Of a stretch of DNA of 64,000 bases, positions 21,465 to 32,762 are shown in pieces. Numbering within the stretch: position 1 is the stretch's first letter; each line of letters starts with the position of its first letter. Made by a program: the position numbers and the translations under genes. Source of the DNA: Rotaria sp. Silwood1 (taxonomy: Eukaryota; Rotifera; Eurotatoria; Philodinida; Philodinidae). The stretch covers positions 1 through 64,000 of the forward strand of contig CAJNOP010000837.1 of NCBI GenBank assembly GCA_905250075.1. Direction: 5' to 3'. The notes under the pieces were generated by a model that had not been told where the DNA came from, made no database searches, and saw only the letters and a program-made list of their open reading frames with translations.

Positions 21465-24257
21465 TTATACGCATTTGATGATTGTTGTATTTACCTGGAA
21501 AAAAAACAAAGAAGAAAATAAGAGGATAAATTTATTTTTTTTTTTTTGTCTATAGATAAATAATATTATAGTAATGTTTCACGTAAATATTAATTAAATT
21601 ATTTCAAGAATCTTAAGATTTATTTATATCTAAACGATATTTGATATTTCCGTTAAAAAAAAATCTTAAATACTTACAGGAGCAATATTAATAATAATAC
21701 TTGATGTTTGTGCATGATGTTGATGTTGAAGTCTAACACAATGATCAGTTGTTGTTTGTTGTTGTTGTTGTTGAACAGCCGTTTGTACAACAGTTTGAAT
21801 GGGCGGAATTGTTTGTTTTTGGACAGATGATTGTTCAATTAATTCACCATTTGTTGTTCCTATTGTTGTATTCGTACTAGTAGTTGTTGGTGGTACTTGT
21901 AATGGTGGTTCAGCTGTATGACCATAATGTGTTGGATAATATTGTACGGATATTTGATCATTTCGAGCTATATCAACTTTCATAGATGATGTACAATGAA
22001 TACCACAACGCATTGAATCATGTGTTTTAGAATTACGACGCCATCCTTGTCGTGTTTGTTTATCTAGAAAATTTTTTATACAAAGTAAAAGAAAGAAACA
22101 AAATTTTACTTACATAATCCAGTACGATTACAATAATAATATTCTGTTGTTTGATTCTCAGATTTTCCTTTTGATCCACAATTTTTCACATATTTTGAAC
22201 CACTACTTTGTTCAAAAGTAGCTTTCCATTCAGTAAATTCTAAAAAAAAATAAACAGAAAAATGTTTGGTTGTCATAGTTTTTTCTTTCTAAAAGTTTCA
22301 ATCAAAAAAAAAAAAACTTCACTTCTATTTAACTTGGAGTTCGAAATGTAGGTTATTTTTTTTTCTGAATACAATCATAGATGATGACTTTTATTGATTT
22401 TGTTGAATTATTTGTTTTTGCACTTTCTGATTGATTATTCTTATTATTTTAGATGAATCGTTGACTAATTTTCATTATTTCCTCGTTAAATATTTATAGC
22501 ATGACTAGGATTTCAAATGCCATTCTACATATCTATATACCGCGAAAATTACGGTTCTCAATGTGAAAGGAACTACTATATGACAGACACATTGCAAAAA
22601 GTATGAGAGACTAGTACCGTTGTCTTCCTAATAGGACAAATATACTATTCTATTACATGTTAAGGTTTACTTTCTTTTTTTACAACATATATATATATAT
22701 ACCTTATTTAATCAGTAAATGATTCATGATGCTTTAGTATATATGGCTTCTTTACTATCGTATAAAAACAGTCTTATACTTCCATTCAATTATCATCATA
22801 ATATTAACATGTATATAAAAAAAAAACACATCGCAATAACCACGTATACTATACTAACAAAAAAATTGATGATAGAAATTGATAGGTTAAAAAAAAAAGT
22901 TCATACGCAAATTCAACCCACGCATTTTAGGTTTATTCAAAACTCGAATAAACGATATTAATAGAGTACACGTATGTCTGCTCTATATTATTCTAATAGT
23001 CAAAAGAATGAGAAAAAGGTAAACGACCTTTTCTTATATTGTTATTCAAGTGCAAAAAACTACTCGATCATATTCATCAGATATTTTTTATTTTAATCAA
23101 TCAAATAAAGGTAGTTTTTTTGTACTTATAAGAAAAAATATCTATTTAATATATATCAAATTTCATAGACATCTTTAATCAAATAAGTCATTACAAAAAA
23201 CAAAAAACTCAAAATTTCATTTATCAAATAATTTCTTTTCTTTTTTTTGTATGTTAGAGTTTTTCATTACATAAATCAAGTCAAGGAAAAATAATGAAAT
23301 TTGAATAATGCTCTTCCGTGAATACAAACAATTTGAATATTATTTATGTTAAATTAATTCTGTCATCTATTGGTTGTATATATACAGAAAAAAAAAAGAA
23401 AATGACATGTAGAGAAGCTATTATCGAAGTTTTCATAACTATAAATAGATCTCAATGAACTCTACTATAGAATTGAAATCTAATTATTTTATATTAAATT
23501 TGAAAAAAAAAAGAAAAGTTCTTTACCAGTAAATGAATTAAATTTTTTTTCTTCAGTTGTTTTATATTCAGGTTTTAAATGATGATTAGCCAAATGATTT
23601 CGTAAATCTGATATAGCTAACATTTGATACGTACATCCATTTTCTAAACATCGTACTCGATGTAATTGAGCTGCTTTAAGCATACCTTCATCTAAATATA
23701 TTCGAACGAAAAAAAAAAAAAATTATAAGATGATAGATAAGTTTTTTTTTTTGTTCTTTTTCTATTTCCGTACCTCGATGTCGTTTCCGTTTATGATAAC
23801 GGAGACCAGCTGATGATCGATAGACTTTATTACAAAGGCTACAAACTAATCGTTCTTGTGAAATTGATTTTGTTGTCGTTGATGCTGTTGTTGTTGTTGG
23901 TTTATTTGGAATTGTTGTATTAACTGCATTAACAGGAGTAGTTGTCACAGTAGCAACTGTTTGTTGTTGATTATTTGGTAATGATGTTGGTAATTTTTGA
24001 GTGATTATGGAAGGAACAGCTAAAATAAAAATTTTTTTTGCAAAAAAAAATATCATAATATAATGACATATTTTACCTAATGGAGTAGTTATAATCATTG
24101 GTGCTGAATTATTCACTGGAGATAATACAAAATGTTGTTGTTGCTGCTGCTGTTGTTGTTCGCTAACGGGTTGTTGTTGAACAATAATACCATCGTTTAT
24201 TGTTGTACTACTCCCACAACCAGACGGAGTATTACGTTGATCGTTTCTTTTGGTCAT
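21465..24257 (-). CDS. C2H2 zinc-finger plus FLYWCH/WRKY-GCM1-like domain protein, copy B
   Basis: Exons 24077-24257, 23774-24019, 23527-23691, 22114-22239, 21678-22063 and 21465-21494; 377 residues. If the last donor (CCT|gtaagt) is not used, translation ends at 21666 after 371 residues. Finger 1: LVCSLCNKVYRSSAGLRYH; finger 2: RCLENGCTYQMLAISDLRNH. The Cys/His domain follows: WKATFE, KYVKNCGSKGKSENQTTEYY, YCNRTG, HCTSSMKVDI, YYPTHYGH. Compared with copy A it has an extra Gln/Thr-rich N-terminal region with an intron inside it, lacks the intron that splits finger 2 in copy A, and has a much shorter tail. Intron 3 (22240-23526) is 1.3 kb with nothing recognisable. Probably a nuclear DNA-binding protein with a role overlapping copy A; the tails may give different partners. 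Target unknown. Confidence 0.85.
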
Positions 24258-27200
24258 TAGTCTGAAAAAAAGAAATATCCCTATATGAATTATCTAATAG
24301 AACGAGAAGGATAGACGAAAAATGTTCTGTGTTCTTTTTTCAAATACTAAAAAGCGAGAGCGAAAGAGAGAGAGAGAGAAAGTAAAGAACAACGTTGTCA
24401 AAAGACAGAAACAACTATCAACATACATTTTCGCACTATACACATCGTTCGGTTAGTAGTAGTGGTAGTGATTTTTTTCTTCCTGTCTCTCGTTTCTTTT
24501 ACTTATTGTGCACAGTATAGAAGAAAGAAAAAAAAAAAAGAAGTGATCGCAATAAAATAACGTCGATCTGAGCGTATAATATGTGCATTCGAACGAACGA
24601 GCGAAGAAAAAAAAAGAAGAAATAGAAAAGGCATAGGGTAGGTGAAGAACCAAGGACGACGGTCGATGGCAACTCGCCCAAGAAATGGATGATGGAAAGA
24701 AGAAGAAAAAGAAAAAAAAATGGCTAAAAAGAAAAAAAAATAGTATTAAATGGAGAGAACTGGAAGCGACACAACGACGAGAAGAAGACGAAGAAAAAAA
24801 AAAGGACACCATAGAAAAGAAAAAAAAAACAGAGAACGATTATATCTATTAACCAATCAATTTTTATTTGCATACGTCTCTATGGTAGATGTCATTAAAT
24901 ATCAATTTCAAAATAAAACGTAATTTATCAAAGAAATAAAGTACTCCTTTCTTAATTGTATATTCTCAGTTTCGATGGTTCTCTGTGTTACACGAATTTT
25001 ACCTAGTCGAATTGTATAGGAATGAATGAACTAATGAAAAACAAAAAAACGATTAAATAAAAATGAATGCAATGTATTATATAATATGTAAAAAGAATTT
25101 TGACAAATGAATCGATCTCTAAATCCTTTTTTTTTTGGAGTTTCATATAATAGTTTATGTCGAGTTGTCTAAAATTGTTTCTTAACATATATCTATGAAT
25201 TGATCTAATTCATTACATATTCGTTTTTGTATTTATCTACTTATTCATGCACACTTTTAACTTACCTATTGTAGTAACTATACAAATTTAATCATTTAAA
25301 TATTAAATATTTGAGTTGGCTAGATGCCGCCTGTCTATTTTTACTAGCAAAGACTTTATATTATTATATATGGTTGAAATACTGCTCAAATAGTTTAAAG
25401 AAAAAAGATACTTCTAATGGATGTGATCTCATTCATATCAGAAATGTTTTTTTAAATCTATCTTTTTATAAACGTTTGCAAAAAATTAATATGAAATCCC
25501 ATGAGAACGATGTTTAATGATGGACAACACGAAATCTAGTTAATCATTCAAAAATTTTTTCCAAGTTTGGTACTATTTTCAATCTTATAGATTATGGGCA
25601 AGGTAAAAAAATTGAAGAATACCGAACTTTATTTCTAAAAAACAGATAGGTTATTTCTAAACTTGGTATGTCACTAGATTTAGTTAAAAAATATCTATAA
25701 GAAGTTGATCTGGTTTGCTAACTTTATTAGCAAGCAAACTTCTCGAAAGTTGTTTATTTCAAGAAAATATATCATTGTGCTAAGCAAATAAGGATGTGTG
25801 AGTAAGTTGATAAAGTATATTTTTCTTTTTCTTTGTAATATTGAGAAGTGTGAAAATGTGAGTACGACATGTACTGTCGAAAAGAACGATATACCGCCAG
25901 ATAAAAAAATAGTTCTACAGTTCATTTATCGGCACGTGCTGGCATATACTTGATGCAAAATGTGTGCATTTCTGCCTACACACACTCAATTTATAGATGT
26001 GATTATCGTCATAAGTACACACGATAATATTGAGTACAACATACCGATTTCGTACCGATACATGATGGGATACGCATAAGCACATTAGTGTGTTAACTAA
26101 GATTTGTTGATAGCAGTGGTAACTCGTATCTGTACATTTCTGATAATATTATAACCTTATTTCTATAAAAATATCTTTGTTATATCAGTATAAATAAAAG
26201 AGATAGTGCACTATGATTTTGATTCTGTTTGTGTAAGCAAACATTTCTATATTAATCTTTGTATTAAGTCGCTTCATTTCTTAAATCCATTTAAGAATTT
26301 CAACTCGAACGAATTCGCAGGTCCTACTAGTCAAATTTTTATACCAAATATTTCGAATAGTTGGTTTTCCATTCATGTATCTGCTGCATTATTTACGAAG
26401 AAAAGATACTGATTACAGTTCCAGAAACTGTTTTTCTAATACCCCAGCCAAAAATAATTGGCAAATACGGTTCAACTTTTGAAACTGTGTTTTGAATATC
26501 GTGTAGCACTTGTTCGTTTTTTTAGTACATATTGACATAGTGTGCTTCAGAGTTTAGTGAAATTTTTGCCGAAAGGTTATTTTTTTATTTTTAAAATGAT
26601 GTTACCTCAACATTTCGAAATCTTCGATGCATAGAAATTCTTGAACACCATAGTGTGAGTTTTTATTTGAATATTGAAAACTGTGAAGAGCGAAAGCATT
26701 TGATGCTGGTTCCTAATATACAATTAGAACTTAAAAAACGGGTTTGTATCGCAAAGAAAAATGTATTTCAGTGGTCCGAAAAATTTCTTATACTACATCT
26801 TTACATGGTCATAAAGGTATGGGCCTGTTTTTTTTTGCGAGTGAGAATTCATTCCGAAGACCTACAATATATCAATGTGAGACGGGGTCTACGTTGTAAA
26901 AAATAGAAGCTATGAATAATATAAAATAAGTATTAGAAACAAAATCAAGTATAAAAATTTGCTGAGCAGTTTTATTTCTTAGAAAAGTCTGTATGAATTT
27001 ATTCTGAATTGTGTAACTGATTAGAAAAACAAATTTTGACTTTATATCTTTTGTGAATATGCTTCTCTATTCTCTATAAGTTATTTTATATTTTAGGCCG
27101 GCATGTTGTAAAACAGAAGAAAACGTAAATATACACACGCTGGACTAATTCAAGTAGCAAGCAAAAATCATAAAGAATTTTACAAAAAAAATATCTAAAC

Positions 27201-28244
27201 ATCCATCCTAGTGAAAAAAGAAACAATAGTTTGAAAACACACAATCGAGTAAAATATATTTCGCAAAAAATGTGTATTAATATGTTTTCTCAATTCTTTA
27301 AAGATCAACTGGATTATTGAATTGAATGCGAGAGCTCTTCTTGTGACCGGGTCCACTTAACATTTGGCATATTTAATGGACACTCAATAGATTGGCAAAT
27401 ATATAAATGTTTCTAATTTACACAATTATCGTATCAGTTTTATTACGTCGCTTTAATACTTCTTGAGACCGTTGATGTTTGATTGAGTTTTGTCATAACC
27501 CTATGAATATTATACATTCGAAATAATCATTTGTTTTGTCGGTATCGATAAAGATTCACGTTATTCGATTGACGACAAGAGTTGTTATAAAAATTAAACA
27601 TAGTGTTGACTGATTTTCGTGTGTTATACGAAAACAATATCACTTTTCAATGACTCTAGTCTTAAAAACAAGGATAATCAGAAGCTTTATGTCAAGTTTG
27701 ATTAGATGGAATGGGTGATTCAGAAGATAAAGTTGATTATGTGACATTGAATGGTATTAATACATTTGTAAAAGTAACATTATCTGCACGTTATAGTTGA
27801 TTATTGAGATTGGGAAAAATAGCAGTCGCTCACTTAAGCATTAAGTCACCGTGAATAATTTTTGTTATCCTCTTATTATAGATCCTACACATGCGAGAGA
27901 AAATTTGTTGTGCCCATGATGCATACCCCAAATGAAGAGAAAAGAAAATAAATGTATAGATATTCTGTCGCATGGACAATATCTACAATAAAAGAATGCC
28001 AAAAGTGCTTCATAATGACTCAATTACTAAGTGACTGCTGCTTTTTTGCCACAAAATTTCTTTATTGTTATGTAAAGGAATCTAACTGTGACAAATTATC
28101 CGTGAATTATAATTACCACATATTTAATAGCATATTTTGTCGAAAAATAATTAATAAGAAACTAAGAATCATTGATAAAAACGAGATTGATATTTATTAT
28201 CGGAGATTTTTCGATTAAATATTGAAGCAGTTATTGTACTACTA
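24258..28244. other. Gene-poor 4-kb stretch
   Basis: 24258-25000 is the A/G-rich leader of copy B; frames there are Phe/Ser or Lys artefacts of purine runs. From 25000 to 28244 I see only AT-rich DNA with short frames (25311-25517, 26206-26412, 26655-26906, 27952-28218) that match no family known to me. Decayed mobile DNA is possible but cannot be shown from the sequence alone. Confidence 0.45.
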
Positions 28245-29550
28245 GATCTGACCAAAAGTTCTGGCAACATTAAAAAAAAATAAGAAAACAGAGAGATATT
28301 TTTCATTTTATTTTATTAAATGTTCGAAATAGTCGCCATGATTATTTATACAAAGTTCCATCCTTTCTAATAATTTGTCGAAAGTTTTTTTAAACTCTTC
28401 TTCAGGAATATTTTTGGCCACCTTGGATACCGCACGAGCCAATGATTTTTCATTTGGTTGGTCAGATAAATTACACTTGATGTAATCATTTAACCAATAA
28501 TCACAGTGTGCAAGGTCAGGTGAGTATGGTGGATGCGGCATTATATTGATACCTTCTTCTGTTAAATAATTAATAACATCAGAATGACGATGGGATCCAG
28601 CATTGTCGTGAAGCAATTTTATACCTTTTGTACCTGCTGACTTTCTTTGTTTCCATATTTTCTTGACAACAGGCTTGAGGCAATTTTCAATATAATAGTT
28701 GTGATCTATAGTCTTGTCTTCATCAACATCATGTATAAGAACAGGACCATTTGATTTAAAGAATATACAAAATAAAGTTTTTGGTTCAAATTTGCTTCGA
28801 CGAACGATAGTAGTTGGTGATTCACCTTCACCAATCCAGGTTGCGTTTGTTGACTTGTGATGAATCTGCCTATGGTAAATCCATGTCTCATCACCTGTTA
28901 TAATATCACAGTAATCGCCAGGAGCCATCTTGAAATTTCGTTAAATTTTCACGACAAAGTTGAACTCGTTGTTGTTTTTGTTCATCAGTCAGTTGATGGG
29001 GTACCCAACGAGATGTAACTTTTTGCATCTTGAGACAGTCGTGGATAATTCGTTCTATTGTACCATGAGAGAGAGATGTCTCAGCTATAATTTCATCCTA
29101 AGTTGGATGTGGATCATTGTTGATAACTTGTCGAACCAGTTCAATATTTTCATCTGTAAGTTTGGATACTGGACGACTAGATCGAGGATCATCATTGACA
29201 TCCTCTCTTCCTTCACGAAAACGGTTTTCCCACCTGGGGACTGTACGATATGATGGAGCGTTAGGTCCTAATGCTGCTGTTGTAAGTTCTTCGTGAATTG
29301 TCTTTGCATCAATTCCCAAAATACTTCGAATTTTAATATAGTATCGATCGAATTCATTAGCCATTTAAAATTTTTTTTTCAGCTCGAATTAAAGTTTATC
29401 TGAAAAAGTATTGTAACTAAATCTAAAATAGAGTTAGTATATATATCATTATAGACAAGACATTCTACTATTTATTCATGCAAGAAACCTCCTCAATATT
29501 AATTGGTTTATGAAATTGCCAATAGCGTTGCCAGAACTTTTGGTCAGACC
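28245..29550 (-). mobile_element. Mariner (DD34D) element, complete ends, inactive
   Basis: The ends are GATCTGACCAAAAGTTCTGG on the left and the inverted CCAGAACTTTTGGTCAGACC on the right, giving inverted repeats of about 24 bp, flanked by TA (28243-28244 and 29551-29552), the mariner target. Total 1306 bp, the usual mariner size. It encodes a broken transposase on the minus strand (separate entry). Full boundaries are kept, so it could in principle still be mobilised in trans. Confidence 0.93.
28308..29364 (-). pseudogene. Mariner transposase, broken by one stop and one frameshift
   Basis: Starts at 29364. The N-terminal part carries the paired helix-turn-helix region (IRSILGIDAKTIHEEL, then YRTVPRWENRFREGRED, DDPRSSRPVSKLTDENIELV). 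A TAG at 29098-29100 interrupts it; the same frame goes on through VTSRWVPHQLTDEQK (the WVPHxL signature) to a TGA at 28906-28908. A one-base frame change near 28925 leads into the catalytic part in another frame: DIITGDETW, LLHDNAGSHR and SPDLAHCDYW, with 34 residues between the second and third catalytic Asp, the mariner hallmark. Total about 345 residues before decay, normal for mariner. All three Asp are present, so only the stop and the shift visibly inactivate it. Description only; no restored protein is given. Confidence 0.92.
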
Positions 29551-29668
29551 TAGTAGAATCGCATGACGTCATGTTCATATCTGTTAAACTAGATGATATC
29601 AAGTAAATTCGAATAGGATTATCTTTATTACTTACAATATTAATATATAATAACTAGAAAATTTTAGT

Positions 29669-29787
29669 GTGGGTGTAGGTGTATGCGTGTGAAACTTCTA
29701 ATTGACGCCCACAGATGCGAACGTTCGCCAATTCCTATATCCAAAACTGCATATAACTACACACCCACAACTCATATCCACACTCAG
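29669..29787. repeat. Telomere-like TG tract facing a CA tract
   Basis: GTGTGGGTGTAGGTGTATG is followed about 90 bases later by CTACACACCCACAACTCATA and CCACACTC. The two tracts are roughly inverted copies, as at 8704-8753, with a longer loop. It lies 120 bp beyond the mariner end. Confidence 0.6.
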
Positions 29788-31199
29788 AGAGCGCGCATCA
29801 ACTATAAAAATTGGTATAATTTTGATTCATTTGGTATTTTTCTAAAAAAAACTATTTTAAAAGGTATGGCAATATACCATAAAGGTATAACAGTCAGAGC
29901 TTATGAATGCCACACTTTGGCCCTTTATGCAGTCATATTGACAAGTTTTTTTAGTATGAGTTTGTTGAAACGAAATCATGAAAAACTTTATTGAGAAAGT
30001 AACTATTTCGCGACAAAAGTAGTTGCATCATAAGCGTTTTTTATTTTTGTCTTCCCTTCTGTGTAATGACTTCATATTGGAAACAAGGGATACTTTGTGA
30101 AATGAATCACGAATATAGTTCTGTTAGAGTCGTATCATCAACATATTTCAAGTCAAAAGAAAAACATTGAAATATGTAAAATGCAATTACTTTTTTCGGT
30201 TCGTTCTCTGAATAAAGTATTTCATAATTACTCATGGAAGAATGAGTCATGAAGAATTGCTCTTGAATAGGCTCGAATAACATATCCAACAATGATGATG
30301 ATGTATGATTGCATTTTATTGAATGATGACGAACAGAACAATGGAGAATTACAATTGATGAATAAAATCTAACCATCAACGCTTCCGTTAAGAGTCGGAT
30401 GCATTAACTGCTTATGCCAGAAGAACATGAGTGATAAAGATTGACAAGCTCTTTCAATAAAATAGGTCGAACGAGAAAATTTTTTTTTTTGACAAGTAGA
30501 AGAGAATCTTCTCTTCTAGTTCAAGTATCTAGTTTTTGGAACAGTTTGAAGAAAAAGACATTGTTTTTTAATTAGATTAATCGATGTCGATATCTCAACA
30601 AATCTATAATATCAAGTAGTGCGAGTCTTCAATAGGATCCTCTTTCTTTTTTTATTGTTTGACTTTAAAAAAAAAACATTATATGCAAATAGTAAAAATA
30701 AAATTTATAGTAGAAAATATTTTTCATCAAGACCCTAATAGGCTCTTATCAGTTGAACTGCTATCGCATATGAATGACAGTAGTACAAATCAACGAAGAT
30801 ACCTAGTTGTATCTGACACATTAATTGTTAATGTCGACATAAGTCATAGTACGAATGTTTGATCGAGTTACAGAAAATTTTAAGGAAAAAATGTCTGAAA
30901 AATGTTTTTTTTTTTTTTTATTGCTTTTGACAATATTAATTTCTGTAAAGATGTTTTGCAATTATGCTCAGTCGATTGCAAACGCCATTCTGAACGTGAC
31001 ACACTCATTATCTTGTTTGGTACATGTAAGAGAACCAGTGTTTGATTGAAATACTCGAATCTACTGCTAACTTTACTAACGTAAACAACTACTCGATAGG
31101 CTTTCAATAGAGTGATAGGATATTCCATTCTCAGTAAATAGCTGTATTGGTAATAGAAAAAGGTAACTGCTGCTGTTATCTATCGGAACCAAGATCCAT
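29788..31199. other. Intergenic, no gene supported
   Basis: AT-rich. A minus-strand frame at 30107-30379 has a passage (LLDMLFEPIQEQFFMTHSSM) that reads like protein but has no family match I can name and no clear splice partners. Nothing else stands out. Confidence 0.4.
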
Positions 31200-31201
31200 T
31201 T

Positions 31202-31530
31202 CTAATCAGATAAATAGACACTTATCAAACCATCCTTTTCTGTAGTTGTTTGAAAAATTTCCAATATACAAGCACAAATAAAAGGTATCAATGTTTGTAT
31301 TTGATACAGAATAGCATTCACTTCTTCGTCAAATTGAAGACTGAATTTGACTTGGTTCGAAAACAAAGTCAACCATTCCATACTTAGTTGACTTTTACTA
31401 ACACTATCTTGTACCGATTCACGAAACATTTGGAATGCTCGTAAGAAAGCTGAAGTCCATGATCGAAAAGCGTACTGATTAAGCGAAAGTAATGGCTCAT
31501 AGATAGTTTCAAGGCAATTTATTCGTTTAT
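31202..31530 (-). pseudogene. Unrecognised coding-like fragment, probably decayed
   Basis: An open frame of about 105 codons runs from near 31518 down to a TAG at 31202-31204, with balanced composition (INCLETIYEPLLSLNQYAF ... LIPFICACILEIFQTTTEKD). After the TAG the same frame stays open for about 40 further codons. There is no good start codon at its 5' end (a TAA lies just upstream), so it is either an internal exon or a gene fragment. I do not recognise the family. It sits about 250 bp downstream of the GPCR gene on the same strand but is not in an obvious splice relation to it. Confidence 0.35.
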
Positions 31531-31781
31531 TTTAAACAGTTTTAAGTTTTCATTTTATTATTATATTTGTATTCTTTCTGCTACACTTCTTCTGAAACGA
31601 TATTGTAATTACAATCACATACTTGCACTACTTTTCATTTAAATCTCTCGTTTCTTTATATATTTCAGATAGATTATATTTGAAAAATAATGCATGTAAA
31701 TGACAAGACAAGACAACACAACACATGACACATACAACATTGAAAATTGTAGTGAAGTCAGTCTAATTAAATACGAGAATC

Positions 31782-32762
31782 TTATGTAAACCTATGATGT
31801 GTTGTTCCAGAAACAGTTGGCATGATTGGTTGTCTTCTTAATTTTGGATAAATACTTATAATTAATCGTTTGAAATCTCGACGAAATGCTTTTGATGCCA
31901 TCAGATAAATATAATAAGGTGCAGCAAAATTGAGATATAGTAATATGAATGCAATACTAAGTATAAAACTTTCAATTTGTAAATATTGAATACTTTTATT
32001 TGATATTATATACCGGCTTATCATCATTTCTAAGAGAATAAAGGGATATGGAGTTGCTGTAATAACATAGAAAAGTATTTCATAAATGACAATAATTAAT
32101 AACTCTCGATCTCGTCGTCGAATACAATTATGGGCATTAATTACGGTACGCACAACTGGTTGAACACGAACATATCTTTGTATCATATTTTGATATGTTA
32201 AATAGCCAAATAAGCCCAATATGATAGGTGGAATTAAACCAACAAGTATTATTATATAAATAGTAAAAATTGTTGAATAAGTACCAAATTGACCACATTG
32301 TCCATTGATAATTGTTGTCATTATTGCAATATGACTGCAACAAACTGGCCAAAATAAAATAGAAAAAAAGATAATAGATTTTGCTTTTCTACGTGTACTT
32401 AATGCACGAAAACTAGCACGCTTGTTTGTGACCATAAAACGATCAATACATGCAAATGCAATTAATGTTTTAGTTAATAGCCCAAGGACACTTGGTATGT
32501 ATGAACGTATTTTACATAAAAAAAATGCGCGTGTTGTTTGATCAGCATAATAAAAAGGAAATATTTGTGCATAACCAGTAAATATTAAATAAATGTTATT
32601 CACTATAGCTGAACTGATTAAATAAATTGAACATGCATTTTTTCGTTGCCGAGTAAAAAGTATGATGATAAATATATTACCAACATTTCCTAAAACCATA
32701 GGAATTACGTAACAATAAAAATTAAGTTGACTTTGAATAGTGGATAATATTGATGTCGACAT
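31782..32762 (-). CDS. Rhodopsin-like (class A) 7TM G-protein-coupled receptor, orphan
   Basis: Single exon, 326 residues, ATG at 32760-32762. Seven hydrophobic segments can be read: about residues 15-38 (VIPMVLGNVGNIFIIILF, with the GN pair of TM1), 45-68, 85-110 (TM3, ending ACIDRFMVT, a DRF form of the DRY motif), 128-150, 165-195, 220-245 and 265-290 (TM7, FAAPYYIYLMASKAF, a degenerate NPxxY). A Cys before TM3 (FFLCKIR) and one in the second extracellular loop (GQCGQFG) could form the usual disulfide. The basic tail (FRRDFKRLIISIYPKLRRQP) fits helix 8. This is the intron-less FMRFamide-receptor-like orphan type found in very large numbers in rotifers. Ligand unknown. Plasma-membrane location inferred. 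Confidence 0.9.
   Translation of the reverse strand: MSTSILSTIQSQLNFYCYVIPMVLGNVGNIFIIILFTRQRKNACSIYLISSAIVNNIYLIFTGYAQIFPFYYADQTTRAFFLCKIRSYIPSVLGLLTKTLIAFACIDRFMVTNKRASFRALSTRRKAKSIIFFSILFWPVCCSHIAIMTTIINGQCGQFGTYSTIFTIYIIILVGLIPPIILGLFGYLTYQNMIQRYVRVQPVVRTVINAHNCIRRRDRELLIIVIYEILFYVITATPYPFILLEMMISRYIISNKSIQYLQIESFILSIAFILLYLNFAAPYYIYLMASKAFRRDFKRLIISIYPKLRRQPIMPTVSGTTHHRFT

Noticed and set aside
24453..24812. Phe/Ser-rich 119-codon frame
   Set aside because: Opposite strand of an A/G-rich leader; no domain and extreme composition.
30107..30379. Minus-strand 90-codon frame with protein-like middle
   Set aside because: No nameable family, start inside unrelated sequence and no supported splice sites; left as intergenic.
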